DNA from: Druceiella hillmani
Lineage: Eukaryota; Arthropoda; Insecta; Lepidoptera; Hepialidae
Assembly (NCBI GenBank): GCA_039881145.1
Contig: JAYKKI010000039.1
Location: 19,338,001 to 19,402,000 of the forward strand
Length of the DNA: 64,000 nucleotides
Direction: 5' to 3'
The notes beneath the pieces are model-generated. The model was not told the origin of the DNA. It did not search any database and was given only the letters and a program-made list of their open reading frames with translations. Both the position numbers and the translations under genes were made by a program. Shown here piece after piece: positions 35,161 to 46,791 of this stretch. Positions within the stretch are counted from its first letter, which is position 1. The number at the start of each line of letters is the position of its first letter.

Positions 35161-35998
35161 TCAGATCAAAAATATTGATTATCAAGAAATATTTTCTCCA
35201 ACAACAAGATATGATTCCATAAGTATTGTTCTTTCTATTGCTGCAAAATATGACTTAGAAATACAACAGTTTGATCTAACAACAGCTTTTTTAAATGGGT
35301 ATATTGAAGACATATTCATCAAAATACCTGAAGACAATGAAAGTTAATTATGTATTAAAGTTAAATAAATCGTTATACAGTTTAAACAAGCATCTTGTTG
35401 CTGGAACAAAAGCTTGGCTGGAATTTTTGAACAAATATAGATTTAGCCAATCTCAGGCAGATAATTGTATTTATGCAGGAATTTTTGTACAGACTGGAGT
35501 ATTACTAATTATTTATGTTGAAGATGCCCTTGTAATATCCTCAAACAATTTATCAAAGAAATAATTGACTATTTAAAACACGCTTTTAATTTAAAAGAAT
35601 GAAATTTTAAATGGTTTATAGGTATGCAAATAGAGAATATTATTTATTATCAGTATGACAGATACTATTATATACAGATACTATTATTTAGTGTTTGTAT
35701 TCATCAAGAAAGTTATATAAATCGAATTATTGCTAATTTTTGTATGATCAAAGCAAATCCTACAAGTACTCCAGCAGATGTTAATATTATTATTACAAAG
35801 AACTTAGATAAAAATGTTTTTAATTTCCCTAATAGTGAAGCCATAGGTTGCTTACTGTTTTTGAGTTTTGTTTCAAGGCCTGACAATTCATTTGCTGTAC
35901 ATTTACAGATATGTAAGCAATCCAGGTCAAAAACATTAAATACTATTAAAAGTGTAATTAGAGACATAACAAATAGTAAAAAATTACGTATAAAATAA
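35161..35998 (+). pseudogene. Copia reverse transcriptase relic
   Basis: Starts near 35152 with ARGFSQ, then YQEIFSPTTRYDSI and FDLTTAFLNGYIED (first catalytic Asp of the palm present, about 35272). A stop at 35345 and a shift follow. The frame at 35295-35564 holds SLYSLNKHLVAGTKAW and the active-site loop, which should read Y-V-D-D but here reads Y-V-E-D (35514-35525), so the polymerase site is altered. The frame at 35624-35998 carries the connection region (MIKANPTSTPAD; LLFLSFVSRPDNSFAV). At least two frameshifts are present. Confidence 0.9.
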
Positions 35999-35999
35999 G

Positions 36000-36425
36000 G
36001 AGAAAGTGGTGGTCTATTTGGATATACAGATTCAGACTCTGCAAGTGAAGTCGATACGCGTAAATCTACCAAAGGGTATATTTTTATAATAAATGGAGGA
36101 CCGATCACATGGTCCAGTCAGAAACAAAAGACAATTGCTCTCTCCACAACTGAAGCAGAATTTATGGCTGTTTGCGAATCTGCCAAAGATACTGTATTGC
36201 AGCTTTAACAGAAAGTTATGATCGTATTATATTAAGTGCTGATAGTCAGAGTGCAATAAAATTGATTAACAACCCTGTTTATCATAAAATAACTAAACAG
36301 TTAGACATTTAGTATAACTTCATAAGGAAAAAGGTTGAGTTGGGTTTAGTTAAAATTAATTATGTATCAATTAAAATTCAATTAGCTGACATTTTGACAA
36401 AAGCATGGCCTATTCAAAATTTACC
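36000..36425 (+). pseudogene. Copia RNase H relic
   Basis: In a new frame from about 36002: GGLFGYTDSDSASEVDTRKS, GGPITWSSQKQKTIALSTTE and AEFMAVCESAKD, the RNase H D-E core typical of Copia elements. A stop follows at 36207. Later words (KLINNPVYHKITKQLDI; QLADILTKAWP near 36385-36410) complete the C-terminus. This domain removed the RNA template in reverse transcription. Confidence 0.9.
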
Positions 36426-36520
36426 TATTTAATAGATCAGATTTTGTTTGGTTAATATTTGATTTTATTTAGTTAAAGTACTTTGTTATTAAATAGAGTT
36501 TAATTTTAGCGGAACTATTA

Positions 36521-36789
36521 GTTGAATATATTTGGCGTTAATTTTGTAAAAATTCATTATTCACAATTAAATGAAACTACGTGATGTTGTATTATTTCTA
36601 CTTTCTTTAATTTCTTTACCACGACCTAGGTTTCGTTGTATTACACCATCTTCAGGTGGGATATTAGCAAAGATTGAAATATATTTGCTAATAGTCCACC
36701 TGAAGATGTTGTAATACAACGAAACCTAGGTCGTGGTAAAGAAATTAAAGAAAGTAGAAATAATACTACGTCACGTAGTTTCATTTAAT
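36521..36789. mobile_element. MITE B, palindromic insertion in the Copia element
   Basis: A 269-bp insertion flanked by the 11-bp direct repeat CGGAACTATTA (36510-36520 and 36790-36800). Most of it is one near-perfect inverted repeat: left arm 36567-36670, right arm 36685-36789, each about 104 bp, with a 14-bp centre. Arm landmarks are ATTAAATGAAACTACGTGA outside, ACCACGACCTAGGTTTCG in the middle and ATCTTCAGGTGG inside. 46 bp on the left (36521-36566) have no partner on the right. There is no coding content. A second, half copy lies at 54562-54657. The superfamily is unknown; 11 bp is long for a DNA transposon target duplication. Confidence 0.85.
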
Positions 36790-36801
36790 CGGAACTATTA
36801 C

Positions 36802-36974
36802 ATTAAAAGCAAAATTAAACTTGTACGTTTTTAATACCAGGTGGCAGCACTATGTATGCATTAATTAATTGATTCTTCTTGCACGTATTGCATTTTGAAT
36901 TGTATTTCGTTTAATTTAAATAAGAGTTTGTTATATTGAGAATACTTTGTTTCGTTGAATAAACCTATAATCCA
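36802..36974 (+). repeat. Copia element, 3' LTR (recognisable part)
   Basis: Matches the 5' LTR from ATTAAAAGCAAAATTAAA to ATAATCCA. The words GGAACTATTAC just before it are probably also LTR, which would put the MITE B insertion at the LTR's 5' edge. Differences between the two LTRs are numerous. Confidence 0.85.
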
Positions 36975-37129
36975 CTAGCTTCGAAGGTTGTCATGCACGC
37001 GACGTGATGTACGTTGTTGAATTCAATACAAGCTAAGTTAGTAGGAATCATTATAACCAATCATGACCCTTGCTTTATACTTATTTTGACTTACATATGA
37101 CCAATTTTTAGTAAAAACTGCAATTTTAT

Positions 37130-37168
<39 letters not shown>

Positions 37169-37418
37169 GTATATACTTAAATGAGCAACATTGCACTCGT
37201 AAGATTGTTAGGAACAAGTTATGTCTTTGAATAGGAAAATATTAACCATTCAAAAACCTACATTAACCATTCAAAGTCAGCACTCTAACGTTTTTACTGC
37301 TTCCTCTGGTCAATTTGTTATTTTGAATTTAAATGGTTGTATCTCGCATATATATTAATTTATATATTACACAATAGTTCAGAGGTTTTTAGGGTAGCAT
37401 AAACTAAAAAAACTGGAC
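36975..37418. other. no gene; (TA)n run
   Basis: (TA)n occupies about 37134-37166. No other feature is recognised. Confidence 0.5.
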
Positions 37419-37419
37419 C

Positions 37420-37660
37420 CTTATGTGATCCCTCACATGACTGTTTGTTTATCCGTATGTTCCAACCGTTGTTCTCAGAACCACGTCACAAAGTAACTTT
37501 AAATTTGGCATAATTAATACATTAATCATATTAACCTACATATTTTACACCAGCTAACTTTTTTAAATATTTATATAAGAATTAAGTAGGTGTTGTTTGT
37601 CATGTGGAGTATAATTTCATAGGGTTTTTTACGAAAAATACAATAATTTTTTTATGTTCT
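37420..37660. repeat. dispersed repeat P, copy 1
   Basis: Shares with 39165-39440 the order: ATGTGATCCCTCACATGACTG / ATCAGTCACG; TCTCAGAACCACG / TCTCAGAAATCAAG; AATTTGGCATAAT; TTAAC-TACATATTTT; TTAACTTTTTTAAA; CATGTGG then a CGAGAAATA-like word. No coding content. Confidence 0.6.
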
Positions 37661-38084
37661 ATTATTTTATTCAGCTCAATTTTGCCTTCACGCCCACAGT
37701 TTTGGTTTCCAGTCGTTTTGACATCCTTTTAAAATGTTAATATCTAAAAAGAATACAAGTTATGAGATTCGGTTTACTTTTAGATCTGAATGGTAAAATG
37801 AAGTAAAGTCATAATATGTACAGTAATATTTTATTCCAGATATTAGACGGACCCTTGGACATACTGCAAATATCGGCTTCTTGTTTCGCTCAAAGGAGAG
37901 TACATACATGCTTTCTTTGTCGTCGTCGACAATACGAAACAACAACCGGTTGTCAAAGATTTGACAAAGGAGCAAAGGTAATATTGGTTGATGGTTAAGC
38001 TAATTCGTGACCTGAACGGACTTGATGTATAAACTTTAAAATATGTGTTCCTATTAGTGTGTTAGTTAGTAAAAAACCTGTAAA
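37661..38084. other. no feature seen
   Basis: The opposed frames at 37760-37975 and 37816-37998 overlap on opposite strands and show no recognisable motif. Confidence 0.45.
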
Positions 38085-38592
38085 CCACGAGTGGAACTCG
38101 CCCTACGAGAGTTCCGTACACAATTAGGCATTTATAAACATTTAATGTTACATAATATTTCTATTAAAATATTTATACAATTTTATTTTTTTAAAACTAA
38201 AAACATTACTTTTTTATATGACATAGCTACAAATTAACGATTTTGTTGTGCTGGTGCCTTTATTTGTGCTGTGAGAAAATTGCTTCTTGCGAAATTATCG
38301 ATTCTAGATCAACGGGAAGTACTCTATAGGTTCTGATTTATTTGCGAGTGTCAAAATATGAGGCCGTATTTTAATGTTCTTCTTGACTTAGAAAACCTGA
38401 CTTAGAAACTTGATTTTACTTTTACGGCCCCAAGGAACCGGAGATTTAAGTATTTGATATTAATTTCAACTCAATAACAACACGCGTTATTGAGAAAAAG
38501 GGTCTTGCCAGACCGACAGACGGACAATTAAGTGTTTCTATAAGGGTTCCTTTTTTCCTTTTGAAATACGGAACGCTAAAAATCGATCAGAT
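38085..38592 (+). mobile_element. element E, apparently complete copy (~510 bp)
   Basis: Head: CACGAGTGGAACTCGCCCTACGAGAGTTCCGTACA at 38087. Tail: CAGACCGACAGACGGACAATTAAGTG then GGGTTCCTTTTTTCCTTTTGA and ACGGAACGCTAAAAA, ending near 38582. Head copies recur at 16848, 18918, 26213, 40680 and 58482; tails at 3236, 17830, 22488 and 26663. There is no reading frame. The paired GTTCC/GGAAC words at the tail can form a small stem. It is non-autonomous; the class is not clear to me (SINE-like or a truncated LINE end). Confidence 0.65.
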
Positions 38593-39164
38593 GTTAGTAT
38601 AATTGGCCGAAAGTAGAAGAATATAATTGGCCGTGATGTGTATTAAAACATTAAAGAAATCACTCCGTTTGTCACGTAAAGATAACTGTCACGTAATAGA
38701 ATTTTTCATCAATAAGATTTGTTAAAAATGTTCAGTCCGAAAATTTTGAGATATCTTTATTTGAAGTAATAGGATATTTCTTAATATTACTTTGTTGAAG
38801 TCCCAAAAAACTACATAACATGAAATAGAAAAAAAAACTTTTTTTGGATTGTACGAAAGGTTCTTTAAAAAAATACTCCTCTTGGTAAGTTGGGAGAAAA
38901 AAACATCACTTTAGATGATCCTTGAATATAACTTAAAGATATATTTATGTACCTTAAGTTATATAACATATAAAAACATAACATTCGAAATAGTCTCCAT
39001 CTCAGAAGCAAAATGTACTAACTTTTTTTGTTAAATATTTTTTTTGTCAATTTCACAAGACATTCCACAGTGTGTTTGCTTGCATATCTTCACTCTCTAA
39101 TCCCACTCCATTGTAAACTTCCACCCGCAAATTTTAAAAATATTTTTAGTACTTTTTAGGGTAC
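38593..39164. other. no feature seen
   Basis: AT-rich sequence with poly-A/T runs. Confidence 0.5.
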
Positions 39165-39450
39165 CTTAAATTTAAAAAAATCTTCTAAGATCAGTCACGT
39201 CGTTATCTGTCTGTCCATCTGCCACAGCCGATTTTCTCAGAAATCAAGAGACGAGGAAACATAAAATTTGGCATAATAATACATCACGTTAACTCACATA
39301 TTTTGCATTAGTTAACTTTTTTAAAATATACATATAAGAGTTAAAGAGGGGGAAGTGGGAGGGGTTAAAAAAAGTCTATTTTTTTAAATTTCATGTATCA
39401 TGTGGCGTGAAATTTCAAAGAGTTGGTTACGAGAAATATAAAGGTATTTT
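39165..39450. repeat. dispersed repeat P, copy 2
   Basis: Includes ATCTGTCTGTCCATCTGCCACAGCCGATTTTCTCAGAAATC, a motif also at 30387 and, degenerate, at 52715. It aligns in word order with 37420-37660. Confidence 0.6.
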
Positions 39451-40122
39451 TATAATTTTAAATTGAATATTTAAAAAGACATTCTAAAAAATGTGCGAAA
39501 TTAGGACACACCTCCTTTTTCATAAATTATGCGCCTTTCAAGAAAAGACAGGATTGGTAACATTTAACTTCAAGATTAGGGGAAAACTATAGCGATCATC
39601 CTGAATATTACAATTTTTGAATATTATATGTGTCATGTTTTTACATATGTGAAAGATATTCAAGGCAATATATTTACGTCGTGAAAAATAATATTTTTAA
39701 ATAATTTAATCGAAATACTATGTACCCTTAAATTTCTATAAGGGCCTAAATATGTACTGAACATTCGTATTGCGAGTGCTACTAGTATATAACAGGTTTT
39801 TTTAAACTAAATGTGATATTAAGAGTTAAGTGAAGAAACAAAGTGATCATAATTACTTCAAAAATAATGTAATTACAGATACACGGGGGGCCTTATCACT
39901 TAGTAGCTACATTTTTTCACAAGAAATACGAATTTGTTGTTTAGGTTCAGTACCCGATGGACCTGAACGGTACCCTATTGCTCTCGTATGGTTGTCCCTC
40001 CATCTCTATCTACGTCTACTAAAACTACCAGCTTCACAACCATCTTCTTAACGAACGCTGTTTTTCCTAAGCGATATGAAATATTACAATGAAACTTATT
40101 TGTCATTATTAAACGAGTCAAA
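39451..40122. other. no gene recognised
   Basis: The 73-codon frame at 39830-40051 shows no known motif. Nothing else is recognised. Confidence 0.45.
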
Positions 40123-40124
40123 TC

Positions 40125-40618
40125 GAGTAGAAAAATTGAAGAAAACATATGAAAATTCTTAACCGTTTCTTCAGAAACATGTGCAATACATACGTTCTCT
40201 GTTGTACTTTGTATACATATACACAGGTTTGAGAAAGAATGAGTTTATCATAGATATAGGTGAGTCTGTGTATCAAAATGAGTAGAAAATGTTAAGGTAG
40301 ATAAATGAAAAATTCTTAACCGATTTTTCAGAACCACGTGCAATACATAGGTTCTCTGTTGTACTTTGTATACATATACACAGGTTTAAGAAAGAAAGAG
40401 TTTATTATTAATATAAGTGAGTCTGTGTATCAAACAGAGTAGAAAATTTTAAGATATATATAGATATGAAAATGCTCAACCATTTCTGAAGAATCACGTG
40501 TAATATATACGTTTTTTTGTTGTACTCTGTATACATATACATACACGTTTAGGAGAGAATGAGTCTATTGTTAATATTGGTGAGAAGGAAATTGGGGGTA
40601 GAAAATTTATATGACAAT
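40125..40618. repeat. tandem triplication, 157-161-bp unit
   Basis: GTTGTACTTTGTATACATATACA recurs at 40201, 40358 and 40519. Units share ATGAAAATTCTTAACC, TTCAGAA-CACGTG, GAGTTTAT and GTGAGTCTGTGTATCAAA. The third copy is the most diverged. Confidence 0.92.
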
Positions 40619-40669
40619 TACAAACATTTTTGACAAAATTACTGTAAAAAGTGCGATACTACCAAAAAA

Positions 40670-40818
40670 ACTTATAAAGCACGAGCGAAACTCGCACTAC
40701 GAGAGTTCCGTACACACTGAGGCTTTTATAAACATTTAATGGTACATAATATTTCTGTTAAACTATTTACAACATTTTAATTTTTCTAGAAGGAATATAT
40801 ATTGCCTACTGTATCTTT
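40670..40818 (+). repeat. element E head fragment
   Basis: CACGAGCGAAACTCGCACTACGAGAGTTCCGTACA at 40681, then AACATTTAATGGTACATAATATTTC and AATATATATTGCCTACTGTATC. The last word also follows the satellite at 59815, so this copy shows what element E looks like without tandem expansion. Confidence 0.75.
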
Positions 40819-41174
40819 CACAGGCGCATATCTTGCCAAATTAAGCATTGATTTACGTTTTGTAGAGCGCGCAAATGCTTAATGCTTTTTGGCTATAATT
40901 GGACTATTGTTAATTAAAAAAAAATCTGACATACAATTTCCAGATACTGAAGAAGCTTATTTCATAAAAATTTGACACTAAATATAATATAGGATTACGT
41001 ACGGATGTCTGTTCGTTCTGCTTACAGACGGATGAAAAAAATGACAAAAAACAAGATTAGAAGAAAAAAATTATTATATTATTGAAAAAAGGGTTCTACT
41101 CTTCGAGCCAAGGCATTTCATAGTTTATTAAAGGAGGTAAAAGATGGTGTAAAAATAGTTTTTTTTAACTGCCA
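40819..41174. other. no feature seen
   Basis: AT-rich sequence before the DUF7869-like relic. It may hold upstream parts of that gene decayed beyond recognition. Confidence 0.4.
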
Positions 41175-41800
41175 AAAAATACAGCGTTGCCAAGTCTTCC
41201 CGACCAGGTATGTTATAATAGTAGGCAGTTATACCTTCATAACCCTACGGTCATTGAGGGAAGCTCTAGAGAGAAACTATTTAAAAACAATATTTTTGTT
41301 TATTTATGGAATGAAAACAGTCACGCAAAAGATTTAACTACCATTGCATCTGCCGTTTACTATCGGTTTAACCAATTAGATTTGACCGGCATACACCGGT
41401 AATATAAAAACCCATTTTTAGTCACCATGTGTTGTCAATGGTTATTAATCCATTTAACGGTAAAACACCGTGCGCTCATATTTTCTATTTCTGGCCATTC
41501 ATACTTACCTGCTGATCGGGTATTCGGAAATAGCGAAGAGGACTCTTGCAAATTAGACACAATTATAAGTACGGTGGAATAACTTTGGAGCAGTCAATAA
41601 TTATGAAAATAGGACATACGGTTTATGGAAAAAAAATTATTAAGCCTCCTCCTCAATGGAGAATTAGTTTTTCACATTGTCGAAGATTCTACTTAAGACA
41701 TACCAAGCAAAGAATTAACGTTGTCATTTTGGGAGGACTGTATTATAAAAGAGTAACAGAAAAATACAAAAATGTACGAAAAACAAGAAAATATATTTAA

Positions 41801-42258
<458 letters not shown>

Positions 42259-42461
42259 AGCCAGGAATGCCGTTAAAACAATTGAAAATCAAAGACATTA
42301 AAAGCTTGGTGCGTAAACATTACGGAGATGAATGGGATAAATTACTGGAACAATCAGTTTATATTATTGTAATAAAAATCTGGAAACGGAAGAAGGAATT
42401 TTCTAATATGATTAATGTGAACTTCAAGAAAAACACAGGGATTACTTATTTCGTTGTATAA

Positions 42462-43086
42462 TAAATTTATTTTTTATTACACGATTGTCTTTCCGGTTTA
42501 CCTTCACACATAATTTTCTAAATTCGTCTCTTAACAACCCTGACTAGTAAGTAGGTTAATAACAAATACAGTTAAGTCACAATAAGTTACAAACAAATAT
42601 GGCTATGTCCACTATTTGGAAACCAATGTAACTAAGTCCATCGGTAATATTTTCATCTATAGATTAAACAAATTCTCTGAACAAGGTAAATATTTTTTTA
42701 AATATTAGTTTTTGAATTTCGAGTCGGAGGTGGTTGAGTGTCTCAGTAATAGTTTTTTTTCATTTTGTATATAATAAACTCTTTTAACCTCATCTAATTT
42801 TGTTCACAAACCCCTGAATTGTTATCTATGTATTCATTTTAATATTGATAAAGGGTATCTTTATCGAAATTGGACAATATCCTGATAAAAGCAGTTTCAC
42901 AGTAACGTAAGTATGAAGAAGAAATTTTGTTGTTCATTGTTAGACTAATAATAAACAAGTTTGACATCTCTAAAAACACCTAACTTTTTGTTGTGAGCTA
43001 AAATTAATGTATTACAATAAAATTTTATATACATTTTTTTATTTGCAGAAACCGAATTAACTTGGGCTGAGTACTCTGGGTTTTTC
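42462..43086. other. no feature seen
   Basis: AT-rich sequence without recognisable content. Confidence 0.5.
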
Positions 43087-43088
43087 TC

Positions 43089-43515
<427 letters not shown>

Positions 43516-44484
43516 CAATGGTTTTATAAGAACAGAACTATAACCATTAGATTTTATATTTGTTTGTTTAGTTTCATTCGAATAATGTTTAGTTTCTTTC
43601 TTTCGATTGCCGTATCCTTCGTTTCGCATCATGTTTTCGTTTCATATAGGTTGACATTTGTGTAAAAATATAATTTTTCCAATTTGAAAAGTCGCAAAAT
43701 TTTGATTACTATTATGAAACCAATATCACTAAATGTTTTTTAGAACCACTTACGGACTTTCCATGGGTATGTCGACCGGCCTACTAGAGTCATAGGTTCA
43801 CGGGGTAAACTGCCTGTAAGATATGCATACTTCCGTATTTTTGTCTCTTTCGCACACAGCTACCTATGCTCTTAATTTATTTCAATTGTTGAAATAACCC
43901 AACTAGATATAATTTTAAAAGAACGAGCTTTCTGAATGTAATATGCTATTTCGTATCGGTCCATTATTCACGGGGTTATCGCGTCACGTATAATTCAGCA
44001 TAATTTCGTTGCATCATTGACTTAGTTACCAAATAGAATTTATAGAGGTTTTCACGCCAAATAATCAATTTCTGAAATTATTTTAATTATGGTATGCAAC
44101 TGAACTGTTAGTAATCGAATTTTACGGTAAATTATATCCGGCATAACTGTCCTATTTTCCACGCAGTCATAATAAATCCAAACTGTAACAGTAATCTATA
44201 CAAGTTTTTAGTTCCTTTTCAAGTAAAGCTTACCCGTCCCACTCCATTTTCTTGCAACTCCTTTCTTTTTCTCTCTAAAATTTCTGAGTTAGAAATTTCC
44301 AAACAGAGTTATCTTTCTATAAACTTATCAGTACATCTTAAAAATGGCAGAAAAACGATTTAGTTTTTTAAACAGTATTCGGTTTGCACTTTTTTTGTAT
44401 ATATAAGTCAAAGAAACTAAAAAGCGCTACGTGAAAAAAAAATCAACAGAAACAACTTCAGAAAATTACGGTGAAAAAAAAAGC
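43516..44484. other. no feature seen
   Basis: AT-rich, with an ordinary-composition patch at 43755-43860. No gene or repeat partner is recognised. Confidence 0.5.
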
Positions 44485-45034
44485 ATTTAAAATAATTTTT
44501 AATTAATGTTTTTAAATAATTATTAATGCGTAATTAATTATAGTATTAATATTAAAATATCCTATCTCAATATCGTGTTTTTGAAGTAATACGTATTAAT
44601 GTATATGTATATATATATATATATATATAAAATTTATGCAGTTATTCCATGCAAACAACTGGGTGTATTTGAAGCGCCTTTATGTAAAAAATGGTAACTT
44701 TTTCATTGGAATCGCAACTTTAGCAGTATGTTTTCCAGAAACGGTTGAAAATTTTCATAAAGTCCTTTAACATTTTCGTCTCGGTTTTATGCACAAAATA
44801 GTCGATATGCGTAATATTTATTTATTTTTATACTTTATTCTATCTAATTGATACATATGGCGGGCTTATTACTACGAGAGCAATCTCGAACAGCCAACCA
44901 TAACACCAGTCCAGCCCCTTTTGACCAACGGACGGGAATCGAACCCGGGCCCTACAGTGCGCCGCATCGTGAAAGGCCGTGTGCCTTGTGATCAACCCAA
45001 CATACCATGGTGACGAAATAATAGACACGTTATA
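44485..45034 (-). mobile_element. SINE-type repeat S, longer copy with tRNA-like part
   Basis: On the minus strand, the element runs from about 45034. A tRNA-like region contains GGGCCCGGGTTCGATTCCC (complement of 44936-44954), a good pol III B box. The tail follows (GAGATTGCTCTCGTAGTAATAAGCCCGCC, complement of 44868-44896), then the shared non-tRNA sequence down to 44485. An A box is not clear. The 70-codon minus-strand frame at 44840-45052 is a by-product. Order and B box fit a tRNA-derived SINE, possibly joined to another repeat. Confidence 0.65.
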
Positions 45035-45632
45035 TTTTGTTGCGCTCTGCATAGTGGAAATGTCGCCCGTTGCATAAAAGACTTGTGCTTTGTAAGGTTT
45101 TTCATGACATGTTTGAAAATAAGCTATTTGTATAATAAATATGCCTTCGACGTGTCTTTTATCAAAATATTATAAATATACCTTCGACGTGTCTATATCA
45201 AAATATTATAAATATACCTTCGACGTGTCTATAATAAATATACCTTCGACGTGTCTTTTGTTGCGCCCTGCATAGGGGAAATGTCGCCCGTTGCATAAAA
45301 GACTTGTTCTTTGTATGGTTTTTCATGACATGTTTGAAAATAAGCTATTTGTATAATAAATATACCTTCGACGTGTCTTTTATCAAAATATTATAAATAT
45401 ACCTTCGACGTGTCTATATCAAAATATTATAAATATAGCTTCGACGTGTCTATAATAAATATACCTTCGACGTGTCTATAAAAAATATACCTTCGACGTG
45501 TCTTTTGTTGCGCCCTGCATAGGGGAAATGTCGCCCGTTGCATAAAAGACTTGTTCTTTGTATGGTTTTTCATGACATGTTTGAAAATAAGCTATTCGTA
45601 TAATAAATATACCTTCGACGTATTCTGTTATC
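45035..45632. repeat. nested tandem array, 220-247-bp unit with ~20-35-bp subunits
   Basis: TTTTGTTGCGCNCTGCATAG starts the larger unit at 45035, 45256 and 45503. Each unit then holds GGAAATGTCGCCCGTTGCAT, TTTTTCATGACATGTTTGAA and a run of 3-5 subunits ending ATACCTTCGACGTGTCT. Subunits differ in whether they include ATCAAAATATTATAA. The array starts exactly where the SINE-type repeat ends. Confidence 0.93.
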
Positions 45633-45662
45633 AAAATATTTATTAATTCTATTATTAACAAT

Positions 45663-45878
45663 TTAATTGACTCGCATTAGCCCTCCCGCATAAGACCAAC
45701 GCTGCGGCAAACTGAACGGTGCATGTCGTCTCTTTGGTGTCATAAATAAATATTCGTTAAACATCACCGCTGACGATCGTAAATATAAATATGACCTCAA
45801 TCTCAATGCATAGGGTGTCCATAATATTTTATTTCTAAGCGATACTACTTTGTGTCGGTAATCGTAACAACGATGCAA
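45663..45878 (-). CDS. small unidentified reading frame
   Basis: A 71-codon frame between two tandem arrays, in DNA of more balanced composition than its surroundings. The protein is basic and its C-terminus is rich in aromatic, Arg and Gly residues (PQRWSYAGGLMRVN). I do not recognise it. It has no splice signals or second copy in the window to support it. It could be a piece of an exon or transposable element, or chance. Confidence 0.15.
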   Translation of the reverse strand: MHRCYDYRHKVVSLRNKILWTPYALRLRSYLYLRSSAVMFNEYLFMTPKRRHAPFSLPQRWSYAGGLMRVN

Positions 45879-45924
45879 CTTGCTTTCAGTGCAGCGAAAA
45901 TGGTAATATACATGTTTATTTATT

Positions 45925-46285
45925 TATTTTAAATGTACTAAAAACATATTTTAATGTACTAAACACATATTTTAATGTACTAAAACATATTTTAATGTAC
46001 TAAAACATATTTTAATGTACTAAAACATATTTTAATGTACTAAAAACATATTTTAATGTACTAAAAACATATTTTAATGTACTAAAAACATATTTTAATG
46101 TACTAAAACATATTTTAATGTACTAAAACATATTTTAATGTACTAAAACATATTTTAATGTACTAAAACATATTTTAATGTACTAAAACATATTTTAATG
46201 TACTAAAAACATATTTTAATGTACTAAAACATATTTTAATGTACTAAAAACATATTTTAATGTACTAAAAACATATTGTAATCTA
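45925..46285. repeat. 19-21-bp minisatellite, about 18 copies
   Basis: The unit AACATATTTTAATGTACTAA varies only in the number of A residues after ACT (three to five), which gives 19-, 20- and 21-bp units. It ends at CATATTGTAATCTAC. Units are nearly identical, so the array is young or homogenised. Confidence 0.97.
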
Positions 46286-46790
46286 CTAAAAATAAAATGT
46301 ATAAAAACATTTATTATTGTCATTCATTTTACGTGAAACAAAAATTGGGAACGTCACATCAAGAACAGGAAAATTTGGTCGATCACGGCCATTTAAAGGA
46401 ATACAAAATAACAATTTCCTGTGTCAGATTCTGTATGCAGTTCTAAAAAACAAGAGTTCGCCATATCTCTTAATAACCATGTAGTAGGTGGTCGAAGATT
46501 AACATTTACATAACAATAAAAAACAATGATTTTTTACTTTCCTGTAAGCTGTTTTCACAATATTCTAAATAATTCAATAATAATTTAACACTCGATAGTA
46601 CCCAAATTGCATATTTGTCAATATTCTAACTAATCTTAACCAAAACGGTGGTTAGCAGTGATTGGTACATGTACATTAAATAAATTGCATGCATTTTCCT
46701 TACATTTTTTTCTAAAATAGATTTGTATACAAATTGAAAGGAACACACATTATGCTTAAAAATATTGAACTAACTATAACAATATAAAAT
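46286..46790. other. no feature seen
   Basis: Unique AT-rich spacer between two tandem arrays. Confidence 0.5.
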
Positions 46791-46791
46791 C

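Noticed and set aside
36521..36789. Part of the Copia 3' untranslated region
   Set aside because: The segment is bracketed by an 11-bp direct repeat, is palindromic, and has a partner at 54562 outside any Copia sequence, so it is a separate insertion.
45925..46285. CRISPR-like regular array
   Set aside because: The 19-21-bp units are contiguous with no unique spacers between them, and the context is eukaryotic. It is a minisatellite.
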